A DNA stretch of 64,000 nucleotides. It comes from Yamagishiella unicocca (Eukaryota; Chlorophyta; Chlorophyceae; Chlamydomonadales; Volvocaceae). The position numbers and the translations under genes were made by a program. Of this stretch, positions 13,101 to 25,100 are shown in pieces. The stretch covers positions 186,001 through 250,000 of the forward strand of contig BDSL01000100.1 of assembly GCA_003116995.1 (NCBI GenBank), given 5' to 3'. A model generated the notes under the pieces. It had not been told where the DNA came from. It searched no databases and was given only the letters and a program-made list of their open reading frames with translations. Position 1 is the first letter of the stretch. Each line of letters opens with the position of its first letter.

Positions 13101-16100
13101 GCAACGGGAAAAAGACCCGCGCCGAGTAGGGAAAGCGTGTCGAACACGAGCCACCAAATGCCAAGCCTGCAGCGATGCGCGAGATAGAGCGCAAAGGGGG
13201 GGGCCAAAAGCCCAGGCCGCTAGGCAGGCCACGAAACAAGATCCGCGACGAGTAGGGAAAGCGTGTCAAATACGAACCACCAAAACCAAGCCTGCAACGT
13301 GGGCGAGAGTCACCACAGCGAGTCGGCAACGGGTCCATGGCCATCACACATAACCGAGCCGTCGAGTCCATCGCCTCCACAAGAACCGAGCCTTCAGCGC
13401 GGGCAAGACCACGAGCACGGAGCCGTCCGCGAGGCGTAGCGAGCGGAGGAGCCGCGGCCCGGAGCGAGGAGAATGCGAGTATTGCAGGGGAGCCAGAAGG
13501 AGAATGCGGCCATTGTAGCGAGATTTTGTACAGACGAGCCCGTATAAAACTACCGCCGATGCCGAATAAACACTATGTACACGGGTCGGACGAGCAGCAC
13601 ACACGGAGCGCAGAGCCAAATGACCGAATGCAAAATGGCGAACCCTAATAGGCAAAAATACAAGCAAGCGTCGGGAAGCCGCGCGGAGGATGCTCCTCAT
13701 GCCATTCCCTGCTGAAAAAAGCCGAGAGTTACAAGGGAGGTGGAGCACCTACAAGCGCGGAAGCGCAACCAGGCGGGCCCGATGGGCCAGACCACGACAC
13801 AGATCACCGGGCAAAAGAGCCCGCCCTCACCGCCGGCCGGGTGCAGGGCAAAAGCCGAAGACAGCCAGACACGTGACGAGAATGCGAGTATTACAAGGGA
13901 GCCAGAACGGCTACAAGCGCGGAAGCGCAACCAGGCGGGCCCGATGGGCCAGACCACGACACAGATCACTGGGCAAAAGAGCCCGCCCTCACCGGCCGGG
14001 AAGGGGCAAAAGCCGAAGGCAGCCAAACACGAGGACACGGAGAAGGCAGCACGCACAACTCAAAGCCCGGGGAGGAGCACAAGCGCGTCCAGAAAACACG
14101 AACCACCTGCACCAAGCCAGCAGCGAGACGCGAGGAGCGCGACCCGGCAAAACGGGGGCCCCAAGCCCCATATCCCAAGAGCACCCACAAAAGAACGCAG
14201 AGCGAGCGGAGGCCCCAGGCCCCAGAACCCAAAAACGCCCATAAAACCGCACCCGAGTCAACCGTCGGGCAACTCCTCGGCACCCGGGTGGCCCGTGAAG
14301 ACCACCTCCCCCGCCGGCGAGGCGGCGAGGAAGGGGTGACCGGCTGGGACCGCCCCCCACCCGCGGGGGGCCAGACCCAGCTCGGCAAACGCACTGAGGC
14401 GGGCCCAGAAGTCGGCCGTCACTGCGGCGCACACCCGCACCACCGGCATGCGCCCTCCGTGGGCCCCAGTCTGCACCCGAAACAGGAGGCGGAGCCCCAA
14501 GCCCAACGCCACGACGGCCGCCAAGCACACCACATCCCAAACAAGAGGGTGCATCCCCAAAGGGGGCCGATTCAGCCACAAATGCTGCGGGAGCAAGACA
14601 ACCGCACCCCCCATCGCCTCCACAAGCTCGTTGCGCAGCGATAAGGCCACCACACACTCCCAGAAGTGGTGGCGCCGGCGGCCCATGGCCATGGACGCTC
14701 CGCACGGGCAGGGGGTCGTGGGCGACCCCCGCGCCAGGAGGGCCGCGTGCATGGGGAAGCCATGGAATCCGTTAATGGCGAGCCGCCAGAGGGGCTCCTT
14801 GTGCATGTTGTCCCAGCGAAGACGCCAGAGGCGCACCAGAGTGGCCTGAAACTCCCGGAGGGTGGAGGCCAGGGCCGCCGGGGGGAGGGGAACCTCCCAG
14901 GCCTCCTGAAGGAAGGCCGTATGCTTAGCCGGGACCGTGTAATACGCGCACCAAGCCCGTACATTGTACCGCCGATGCCGAAAAGTAGTGGCCAGAGAAA
15001 CAGCTGAGACGGGGTGCATTTCCGCTTGGCCGGGAGCACAATAAAGCCCCCAGTACACAAAATTTACAGCGGAGGCTGGGAAGCTGCGCGCAAATAGATC
15101 GCAAAGTGACGGGGAAACAGCAGCCGCGAACGAACGGGACTGCCGCCTGGCCGATGCAAACAATAGATACCCCTAACAGGCGCTTTTTAGAGCAGGTGGG
15201 GCGGACGAGCGCAACTCACAGTGCCATACAACGCACGCGGAATAGCAGCATGTCCATGGTACCAAATTGGGTTGGCTATAAAAGTATGGTAGCAGACGGG
15301 GGGCGATGTAAGAGAGCGCCAGCTGAGAAAACCGCGCGAATGCGCCTGGCTGGTACGCCGCCTGCCTCACGGTAGAGGCTGGGGACCTTAGATACCTCAC
15401 AATGCAACAAATCAAATGTTTACGTGACCTCAAGCCCGGTTTACATACCCACAACAAGAAGGGGGCCCATATCCTGGACTCACCAGAGGCAAGCCGGGCC
15501 AAACCCAAGGGGGAAGACGCAGAAATGACCGCACCATACGAGATGACAACGCTAGCAGCCAGCAGACGCCGCCCCGAAAGCCACCCGAAACAATAGACAC
15601 CTCACCGCGCCCAACACAGCAAACCCCAACAAGAAAGACGACCCACCCCCTGGGCACCCAAGGCCCACCACTGGAAAAGACAAGCCGGCACTAAGGGCCC
15701 TAGGACCAGATGACAGGTTTGAGCCTGATGGTATGCAAAACAACGGGTTCCCCACAAGGATGATAACCCAGGTACCCCTGGCTACGCCGAGGCCAGTCAA
15801 GTCAAGCATCCTCGCCTCCACTTGCCTCCACTTGCCCTTCCATCCACGCATACTAAACCGAAAATAACCTACACGATCACCTCCTTCACGAAGAAGACGG
15901 TACCCGTCTTTGGTTCCCTGTAACATTCCCAGGCGTACGATTCGCTACTTATTAATACCTACCTTCCGCGCGCGCAAAGAATCCAAGCAATATCGATCGA
16001 TCGCATGCGTACGCGCACCTATCCTTACGGATCTAGCCTGCTGCTGCTGCTGTACCAGTATGCCGGTTCATTTAGGACGCGTGGGGGAAATTAGTCGTAT

Positions 16101-19100
16101 GTCATATATAAGTTCCAGTAAATCGTTCCCGTAGATCGCAACTGCGTGCCGTGCGTTGCAATCTGATGACACGCGCATCCCTCGCCCACTCCATCCATAT
16201 GGTCCGCTGATGACTCAGTTCCCGTTTTCTGCAAGTTCCCGAAGCTCGGTGTTTGCTATTGGCCGGCTCTGCCCGCCAACTGTGACGCCGTCTGCTGGCA
16301 ATATTGAGGCTGAGGAAACGTGCTAAGACTAGGTCTAGTGAGGGACGAGTCGTCCCACACTCTGTACTGCTGGCAGGTTACGATCCTGCTGTCCGGGCTG
16401 TGTGTCGGCAGTGAGAGATGGTGCGAGAACGCTACCATTCGAAGGAGGAAGTAGCTAGTTGTCATATCCTGAAAAGTATGTTAACGAACGGTTATTTACT
16501 TACAAAGCAAGCCCTTGTACCGGTAGTTAAGGCGTAGCACAATAGGCCCCATACCACCCAGGACGACGGCGGAGGAGCCAGCGCTGCGTATGTAGCAGGC
16601 ACAGCCGAGGGCAACGAAACCCACGGACAGAACTTGTTGATACTACATGCGTCTGTTCTTTCTTAACATACGTATGCACATGTATGCATGGAGCCAACCG
16701 GGTCGCCAGCGACGACAACGAAGAAGCGGGTTATTATTGCGATGGGGGACCAGCAGGTACACAGCTATCTAGCATGCATGCATGCAGCCAGCCAATATAA
16801 CCTCGGTGAAGCACGCATGACAATAATGAGCCGTCATCATGAGTGGCCGTTTAGTTACAGCCAGCCATACATCGCTGAGGCAATTAACGAATAAATACAA
16901 ACAGCTATATGAAGCTTTGTTTTCAGGGGGTTTACATATCTCCGGTTACCACCACTCCCAACCAACGCCACCACTACCACCACTCCCAACACTAATTGCA
17001 CGCAGCGGATGCCCCTCCGCCTTCTCCTCGCCCTCCGCCTCCTCCCCCTCCGCCTCCGCCTCCTCCCCCTCCGCCTCCGCCTCCGCCTCCTCCCCCTCCG
17101 CCTCCTCCCCCTCCGCCTCCTCCCCCTCCGCCTCCTCCCCCTCCACCATCTCCACCCCCTCCGCCCCCTCCGCCTCCTCCTCCCCCTCCGCCACCTCCCC
17201 CTCCGCCGCCTCCCCCGCCGCCTCCTCCTCCCCCGCCACCATCTCCACCCCCGCCGCCGCCGCCTCCCCCGCCGCCTCCTCCTCCCCCGCCGCCGTCTCC
17301 ACCTCCGCCGCCGCCGCCACCGCCACCGCCTCCTCCTCCCTCGCCGCCATCTCCGCCCCCGCCGCCTCCTCCCCGCCGCCTCCTCCTCCCCCGCCGCCAT
17401 CTCCACCCCCGCCGCCTCCTCCCCCGCCGCCCCCTCCTCCCCTCCGCCATCTCCACCCCCGCCGCCACCGCCGCCACCGCCGCCTCCTCCTCCCCCTCCA
17501 CCATCTCCACCCCCGCCTCCTCCTCCCCCTCCGCCTCCTCCTCCTCCTCCGCCATCTCCACCCCCTCCGCCTCCTCCCCCTCCGCCTCCTCCTCCCCCTC
17601 CGCCATCTCCACCTCTGCCGCCACCGCCGCCACCGCCGCCTCCTCCTCCCCCGCCACCATCTCCATCCCCTCCGCCTGCTCCCCCTCCACCATTTCCACC
17701 CCCGCCGCCTCCTCCCCTCCTCCCCTCCGCCTCCTCCTCCCCCTCCGCCATCTCCACCCCCGCCGCCTCCTCCCCCTCCTTCTCCTCCCCCCCCTCCGCC
17801 ATCTCCACCTCCGCCGCCACCACCGCCACCGCCTCCCCCGCCACCATCTCCACCCCCTCCGCCTCCTCCCCCTCCGCCTCCTCCACCTCCGCCTCCTCCA
17901 CCTCCGCCACCATCTCCACCCCCGCCGCCTCCTCCCCCGCCGCCTCCTCCTCCGCCTCCGCCATCTCCACCTCCGCCGCCACCGCCGCCACCGCCGCCAC
18001 CGCCGCCACCGCCGCCTCCTCCCCCTCCGCCTCCTCCTCACCGTGCGCCATCTCCACCCCCGCCGCCTCCTCCTCCCCGGCCGCCATCTCCAACTCCGCC
18101 GCCGCCGCCGCCGCCACCGCCTCTTCTTCCCCCGCCGCCATCGCCGCCCCCACCGCCGCCGCCACCACCGCCACCTCCTACACCCCCGCCGCCATCTCCG
18201 CCGCCACCGCCGTCTCCTCCCCCTCCGCCTCCTCCTCCCCCTCCGCCATCTCCACACCCGCCGCCGCCTCCTCCCCCTCCGCCTCCTCCTCCCCCGCCGC
18301 CATCTCCACCCCCGCCGCAGCCGCCACCACCGCCACCTCCTCCACCCCCGCCGCCATCTCCGCCCCCACCGCCGCCTCCTCCCCCTCCGCCACCTCCTCC
18401 CCGTCCGCCATCTCCACCCCCGCCGCAGCCGCCGCTGCCTCCCCCGCCGCCATCTCCACCCCCGCCGCCGCCTCCTTCTCCCCCGCCGCCGCCTCTTCCT
18501 CCCCCGCCGCCATCTCCCCCTCCGCCGCCGCCGCCGCCGCCACCTCCTCCTCCCCCTCCGCCATCTCCACCCCAGCCGCCGCCGCCTCCTCCTCCCCCTC
18601 CACCACCTCCTCCTCCTCCGCCGCCTCCTCCTCCCCCTCCTCCCCCTCCGCCATCCCCAACCCCGCCGCCGTCGCCGCCGCCTCCCCCGCCGCCTCTTCC
18701 ACCCCCGCCGCCGCCGCCTCCTCCCCCTCCGCCATCCCCAACCCCGCCGCCGTCGCCGCCGCCTCCCCCGCCGCCTCTTCCACCCCCGCCTCCGCCTCCG
18801 CCTCCGCCTCCTCCACCCCCGCCGCCATCTCCGCCCCCACCGCCGCCTCCTCCCCCTCCGCCTCCTCCTCCCCCTCCGCCATATCCACCTCCGCCGCCGC
18901 CTCCTCCTCCCCCGCCGCCTCTTCCTCCCCCGCCGCCATCTCCCCCGCCGCCGTCGCCGCCACCTCCTCCTCCCCCTCCGCCATCTCCACCCCCGCCGCC
19001 GCCGCCGCCGCCACCGCCGCCGCCGCGACCTCCCCCTCCACCACCTCCTCCTCCGCCGCCGCCGCCTCCTCCACCCACCCCGCCGCCTTCTCCAACCCCG

Positions 19101-22100
19101 CCGCCATCTCCGCCCCCACCGCCGCCTCCTCCCCCTCCGCCTCCTCCTCCCCCTCCGCCATCTCCATCCCCCCCGCCACCGCCGGCGCCTCCCCCGCCGC
19201 CATCTCCACCCCCGCCGCCGCCGTCGTCGCCGCCTCCTCCACCCCCGCCGCCGCCTCCTCCTCCCCCGCCGCCTCCTCCCCCTCTGCCTCTTTCTCCCCC
19301 GCCGCCATCTCCACCCCCGTCGCCGCCGCCGAGGCCGCTGTCGCCGCCACCGCCTACTTATCCTCCCCCGCCGCCGCCTCTTCTTTCCCCCCCGCCGCCT
19401 CTTCCACCCCCGCCGCCGCCGCCACCTCCCCCGCCTCCATCTCCGCTGCCATCTCCACCCACGCCCCCTCCTCCCCTTTCGCCTCCTTCTTTCCTTTCGC
19501 CTCCTTCCCCGTTGCCGGCACTGACTCCTCCCCCGCCTCCGCCCCCGCTCCCACAATCACCTACGCCTCCACCTCCACCGCCGCCTCCACCACCTCCATA
19601 CCCACCGCCTTCATTTCATCCACCTCCGCCACCTCCATACCCACCACCTCCAACTCCACCCCCGCCTCCTCCACCTGCCCCGCCGCTTCCGAATCCCCCA
19701 CCTCCGCCACCTGCCACCACCGCTCCACCAGCGACCCCTCTCTTTGAACGCCCGCCGCCACTAATGCCGTCATCGTCTTCGTCTCCTCCGCCCACTACTG
19801 GTGTACAGCCTGCATCGCCGCTATTGCCGCCCTCTCCACCCCTTCCGCCGACAGCAACCTTGGACCCCCCATTTGCGCCAACATCGTCCCCCACAGCACC
19901 CCCCCCTGCCTGGGACCAAGTAGTAGACCAGCCACCTCTGACGCCTTTTCTCTACTCACCCAATGCACCAGCTCCCATGCCCCCTACATCGCCACCGCCA
20001 TCACCATCAACTCCTCTTCCATTGCAACCACCGCCCTCCGGACTTCCTCCTCCGTTGCTGCCACCACCATCAACTCCTCCTCCGTTACTGCCACCACCAT
20101 CAACTCCTCCGTTGCTGCCACCACCATCAACTCCTCCTCCGTTGCTATTACCGCCCTCCGGACCCCCTCCGTTGCTACCACCACCCTCCACCGGACCTCC
20201 CCAAGCTCCTCCTTCGTCGCCTTCGGCACTGGCCAGCAGCCCGCCGCCACCGCCGCCACCCCCCACTTCCCCTCCAAGTCCGCCGTCACCGCCACTATCC
20301 CCGCCGCCGCCTACGCTGCCTCCCCGAGCGCCGCGGCCCCCGCACCCACCGCCACCACAGCCTCCCTCGCCGCCACTGCCCCCACGAGACTCCTGCAGCG
20401 TCTGCCAGGATTGCCTCACGCTGCTGGGCCCAGGCGCCGCCGCGGCCGCCAACAAGTCATCTCCCGCCTACAGAGCGTCAGCCATTTCTGAGACGTTCCT
20501 CGCCACCTGCTCCATGCAGCCCATGTTCACCATTTCGGCCTGCAGGTCTCTTGCGGTGGCAATCCTGGATGGCACCTCTAACATCGCCGCTCGTGCCGGC
20601 ATGCTGTGCTCATCGCTTGGCGCATGTAACTTCAACACCAACTGCTCCAGCCTGTCAGCTGTGACGTTGGACGGCGGCAGTGGTGGCAGCGTGCTGACGG
20701 GCCCTCTGGACCTGTGCGCGGTGGAGGGTGTGGCGGGCGGCCGCGACACCCCGCTGCCCAGTGTGACCCCCTGGTCGGGAAGCTGCCGCTCCCGCGCGGA
20801 TTGCAGAACGGCTGCTGGCCAAGTGTGTTACATGGACCATGGCGAGGTGCCCCAAGTCTGCTCCTGCAGTGCCGGCCGGGACGTGTGCTATGGCCTGGGC
20901 AACTGCACCAGCTACTGCGACCTCAAGTCCACGGCGATGCAGGTCACGCGCCTTAATGCTGGCTCGAAGTCTTGCACTGTGTCGGAGGGGGAAACAGGAG
21001 GCGGCGGCTCGAGCAGCAGTGTGTGTGCTGCAGACGAGGTGTGTGTGAAGGTGGCGAACTGTCAGCGGTGGGAGTGCGACGCAGAGGCACAGGCAATGGT
21101 GGCGGCATCCTGCACGGCCAAGTGCAAGCCCCGCAGTCTCGGCGCCCTTACCGCCAAGATCGCGGACGACGGCAAGTCAGTCAGCGTGAGGCTCAACGCC
21201 TATCCTGCACGATTGTCCCTGGCCCCGTGCGGCTCCGTGTTCGACGCGGCGACGGCGAACCTGCTGGGCGGCTATTCAGCGGCGCAGTGCAGCACCTCGG
21301 ACGACACCCTCACCGTCAGTTTGTCGCCGTCAGCGAAGCTGAGGGTAAGCGTCGGTGGTTATGAAAGTAAGAAGCAAGATGCCAGGTAGCAAGTAAACTG
21401 TCACGTAAACAGCAGCAGCTTGCGTGCTCGCCCTTACTTATTTGCTTCACTTCCTCTCATCGCATCGTAGAACGTGTCCCATTATTTTGTATGCCCATGG
21501 TACTGGTGGGCGGGGGCTGTTTTGTGTTAGCCCACCAGCCCTTGCTTAATTTGCTGCTGCCTCCCATCGTGAAACGTGTCCGTCCCATTACTTGCAACTC
21601 CGTCCCATTACTACCCTACCAAACGGCTATATGGGTTAAACCAGTGATTTAGCAGCTTAACAGGCTGAGAAACGGCAGGAGGGCGGGCCCGCTAAGCAGA
21701 CTCAAGGGCTGCTGAGCACGCACGGAAACCGGCTTAACGCTCTCTTAGCAAAGAAAAATGCTAAGCAACGCTAAGCAACACGGTAGCGGCAATACCCTTT
21801 CTTAATAACTTAGTGCTAAGAAATTGCCGGTGCCGCCCTTCTTCGCCGCAAATTTCTTACCCACTTAGCGTGACCGCCAAATAAACGCGCTTAGCTGTTT
21901 ATCTTTCGCAGGGGAGGCAGAATTGTTACTAGCTGTTTCTTAGCGGATTCTCACTTGGCGGATTCGAATATCCATTTTTTCTGAATTTGGGGGCGGTAGG
22001 TATGGAATGCCAGTAGAATTTGTATTACAAGCAATAGGCCCGTTTCTATGGGCCCGAAACCACGTTCTACGCGAGCTAAGTGTTTCTATGGAGATGCTCG

Positions 22101-25100
22101 TCCCACCGTAGCGTAGAAAATGTTTCTACGAAGCTACGGCCAGTTTGGCCCGTAGATCAGTAGAAAGGCGTAGGAACGGTTATGTCTGGAGCTAGTGGAG
22201 CTAGTGGAGCGAGCATTTACCGCAAGTTATGCGTTCCCTGGACCACTGAAACACGCGGGCTTTTCTGTTGGTAAAATTATTCAGCACGCCTCTTCAGAGA
22301 AGGAATTGCGCACTCCCGAAGGCCATTTTCAGACATCTTGATGTCGGTGATAATACTAGAAGATACGAGGCCATAATACAGTAACCTTTTATGCCCGACT
22401 GGGTATGCATACGCAAGCCATCGGACAACCACGAACTTCTTTGGCCACCCGTCGCAAAACGACGAACATCCTTCTGGCGTTGCCAGCAATCAGTCCAATA
22501 TTGAGATATCGACGGTAAATGAGCTTGCTAGCCGGGCAGGGACGCCAAATGTCGACTCGCCCATGGCCTCGTTTGGGCTGCCGCCGATCAGGAAGCGAGT
22601 GTGACGGTATGTCGCAACAATACAGACAATGAAGTTTGTATTGTTGCAAAGCGATAAGTAGGGCGACGGCCTGCTGGTTTATGGGTGCCATATTTAAAGT
22701 GTCTGAAAGTAACTTCGCTTTGAGGTGCCAATAGCGCCAAGGGACTGTTCTTATTTTCTAATGTATTTGTCGAAGGTTATATATACCAACTGCTCAAGAA
22801 ATCTCTTGGTTCCGGTCTGGTTCCTGGAGGTCCGTCCGTCCATGGAAACAGCGCTTGTACGGTTCCTACCTATGCGCTTCCTACGTACGAAGTAGAAGCG
22901 GCCGAAACCAAAAAGCATAGAAATGGGCCTAATGATCCGTACGTGTTGATTGCTTGGCACCCATGAGGCACCCATATATGCATGCACCAGTGTTCTCAGC
23001 TGTTCTGCCGCCGTTACTCAGCTGTGCTGCCGTATTCGACAATTTGTCCACAGCAGCCAACTCCTACACGCCTGTCACACCGTCACTCCCTCATGTAAAA
23101 ATCAACCTCACATTTGTCCGTTGCTTGCCCTCTCGCACACTTGCTACACCACTCAAGGCAGCAGGTGGACCAGCTTACTGCGTTTGCCAGCCGGAAAGTC
23201 CTTAAGCTGTTCATAAGCTGGTTTCTTAGGAAGCGTGGTAGTGCCAATCCCTAAGTTTGATAAGAAAGGCTATACACCAGCTTAGGACCGGCTTAGCTAA
23301 GCTGGCGTACCTGCTTAACCCATATAGCCGTTTGGTTGGTACCTGCTTAACCCATATAGCCGTATTGTATGCCCATGGCACTGGATGGATGGTGCGTGGG
23401 GGCTGTTTTGTGTTAGTCCACTCACCCGCCCTTCGCAATGTTTGATCGGCTTCCAACCTGCTGTATGCATCCACACGCACAGCAACCAAAGCTACTCCTA
23501 CAATGTTCAAGGTAAGTTAATGCCCATACATCGCTGCGTGTATCCATCTTCCGGATGGCATTCATTCGTTTCTCTTACTTCTTTTGTTTATTGCCTACCT
23601 ACGTCCACACATGGTACAGGCGGGCCAGCAACTGGTGTTCCTGACCTCTGGATCAGCCCTGGTGTCCCAGGTGGATGCATCTACCGCCTTTATGGGTAGT
23701 GTCATGGTGCGTACGTACATGATCGAGAGATGTCGCCGCTTGATGGCTTGTCCCTTCCGTCCCTTCCCAGACTAAGAATACGTATTTAAAAGCATTGCTT
23801 GGCGCAGCAGACTGCTGCTGACGATTACTACTGCAGACTACCCTTCCGAAGTTCCATCCTGTCTATCTTTGTACTACCCGACATACATATCCTATGTTTA
23901 CATCAAGGAACATCGCATTTCACACATCTGCAGCAGGTGACATCCTGTGCTGCGTGTGCCGCACCCATAGCAGACTGCTGACGATTACTACTGCAGACTA
24001 CCCTTCCGAAGTTCGGTCCTGTCTATCTTTGTACTACCCGACATATCCTATGTTTACATCAAGGAACATCGCATTTCACTCATCTGCAGCAGGTGACATC
24101 CTGTGCTGTGTGTGCCCCACCCATAGCAAACTGCTGACGGTTACTACTGCAGACTACCCTTCCAAAGTTCCGTCCTGCCTATCTTTGCTTGTACTACCCG
24201 ACATATTCTATGTTTACATCAAGTAACATCGCATTCCACACATCTGCAGGTGACATCCTGTGCTGCGTGTGCCGCACCCATAGCAGTGGTGACTGGCCCA
24301 AATGCAATCGTGCAGCCCTGCGCCAGCGATGGTGGCAGCAGCAGCCTCCTGTCCGCCGCGGGCTCGGTGCCACCCTCATTCGACGCCTCCCTTTCCTCCG
24401 ACCCCTCGGGCCGTTCTGCCTGGAGCGATGTTACGTGGTCCCTCCTCGATGACCAGTCGGGAGGCGATGCAGCCGGATGGACTATCCTGCAAGCTGCTGT
24501 GGACCGAACCAACAGCCTCACCAGCCCCAACGACCGCCTGGTGCTGTCCCTGAAGAAATCCGAGGCAACCGACCTGCCTGAGGCGGCCAAGTACAGCCTC
24601 AAGATCACACTGAAATCGTGGCTGTACAAAGCCGCCACAAATACCATCACCTTTGCCAAAACGGCAGCCGGTAGTTCCGTTCCAGCTGTGCAGGTGGTGG
24701 GGCCGCCAGTGCAGAGCTTCCGGCTTTCCTCCGGTGTGCGGACGTCGGCAAAGGCGGGCCAACTTTGTGCAGGTGCGTTGGCGTGCAAGCATCGTGCACC
24801 CTCATGTACATGCGCGTGTGTACTAGGTGTTAATGGTGCATGCCGATGGAGGAAGACGTGGGTACATCCGATGCCGCCCAGGTGGCACACACTGAGTCGG
24901 GGATTGATGACGCATAGAAAGACGACATGAGCACAATACTTTCCGTGCAGACCCATCATCGTGTATGAAGTCGTAACGGAGCCCTTTCCATAATCAAGGG
25001 TTGCATGCGCTCCCACCTTACTGCTCCCAACCCACACACTCGCTCCCACTCGCAGGCCAGTCATTGGAGTGGCTGTGGACGTCTCCTTCCTGGTTCGGCA

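Noticed and set aside
12957..14240. CRISPR-like regular repeats
   Set aside because: Units of 130-163 bp, imperfect, without spacers, next to a LINE ORF in a eukaryotic intron.
16839..16926. ATG at 16839 as the true start of REJ-A
   Set aside because: No signal peptide, and a good acceptor at 16926 in the phase expected from the upstream exon and from REJ-B.
16992..19556. Minus-strand 854-codon Arg/Gly-rich frame and other long minus frames
   Set aside because: They are the complement of the Pro-coding repeat, with no domain, start context or splice partners.
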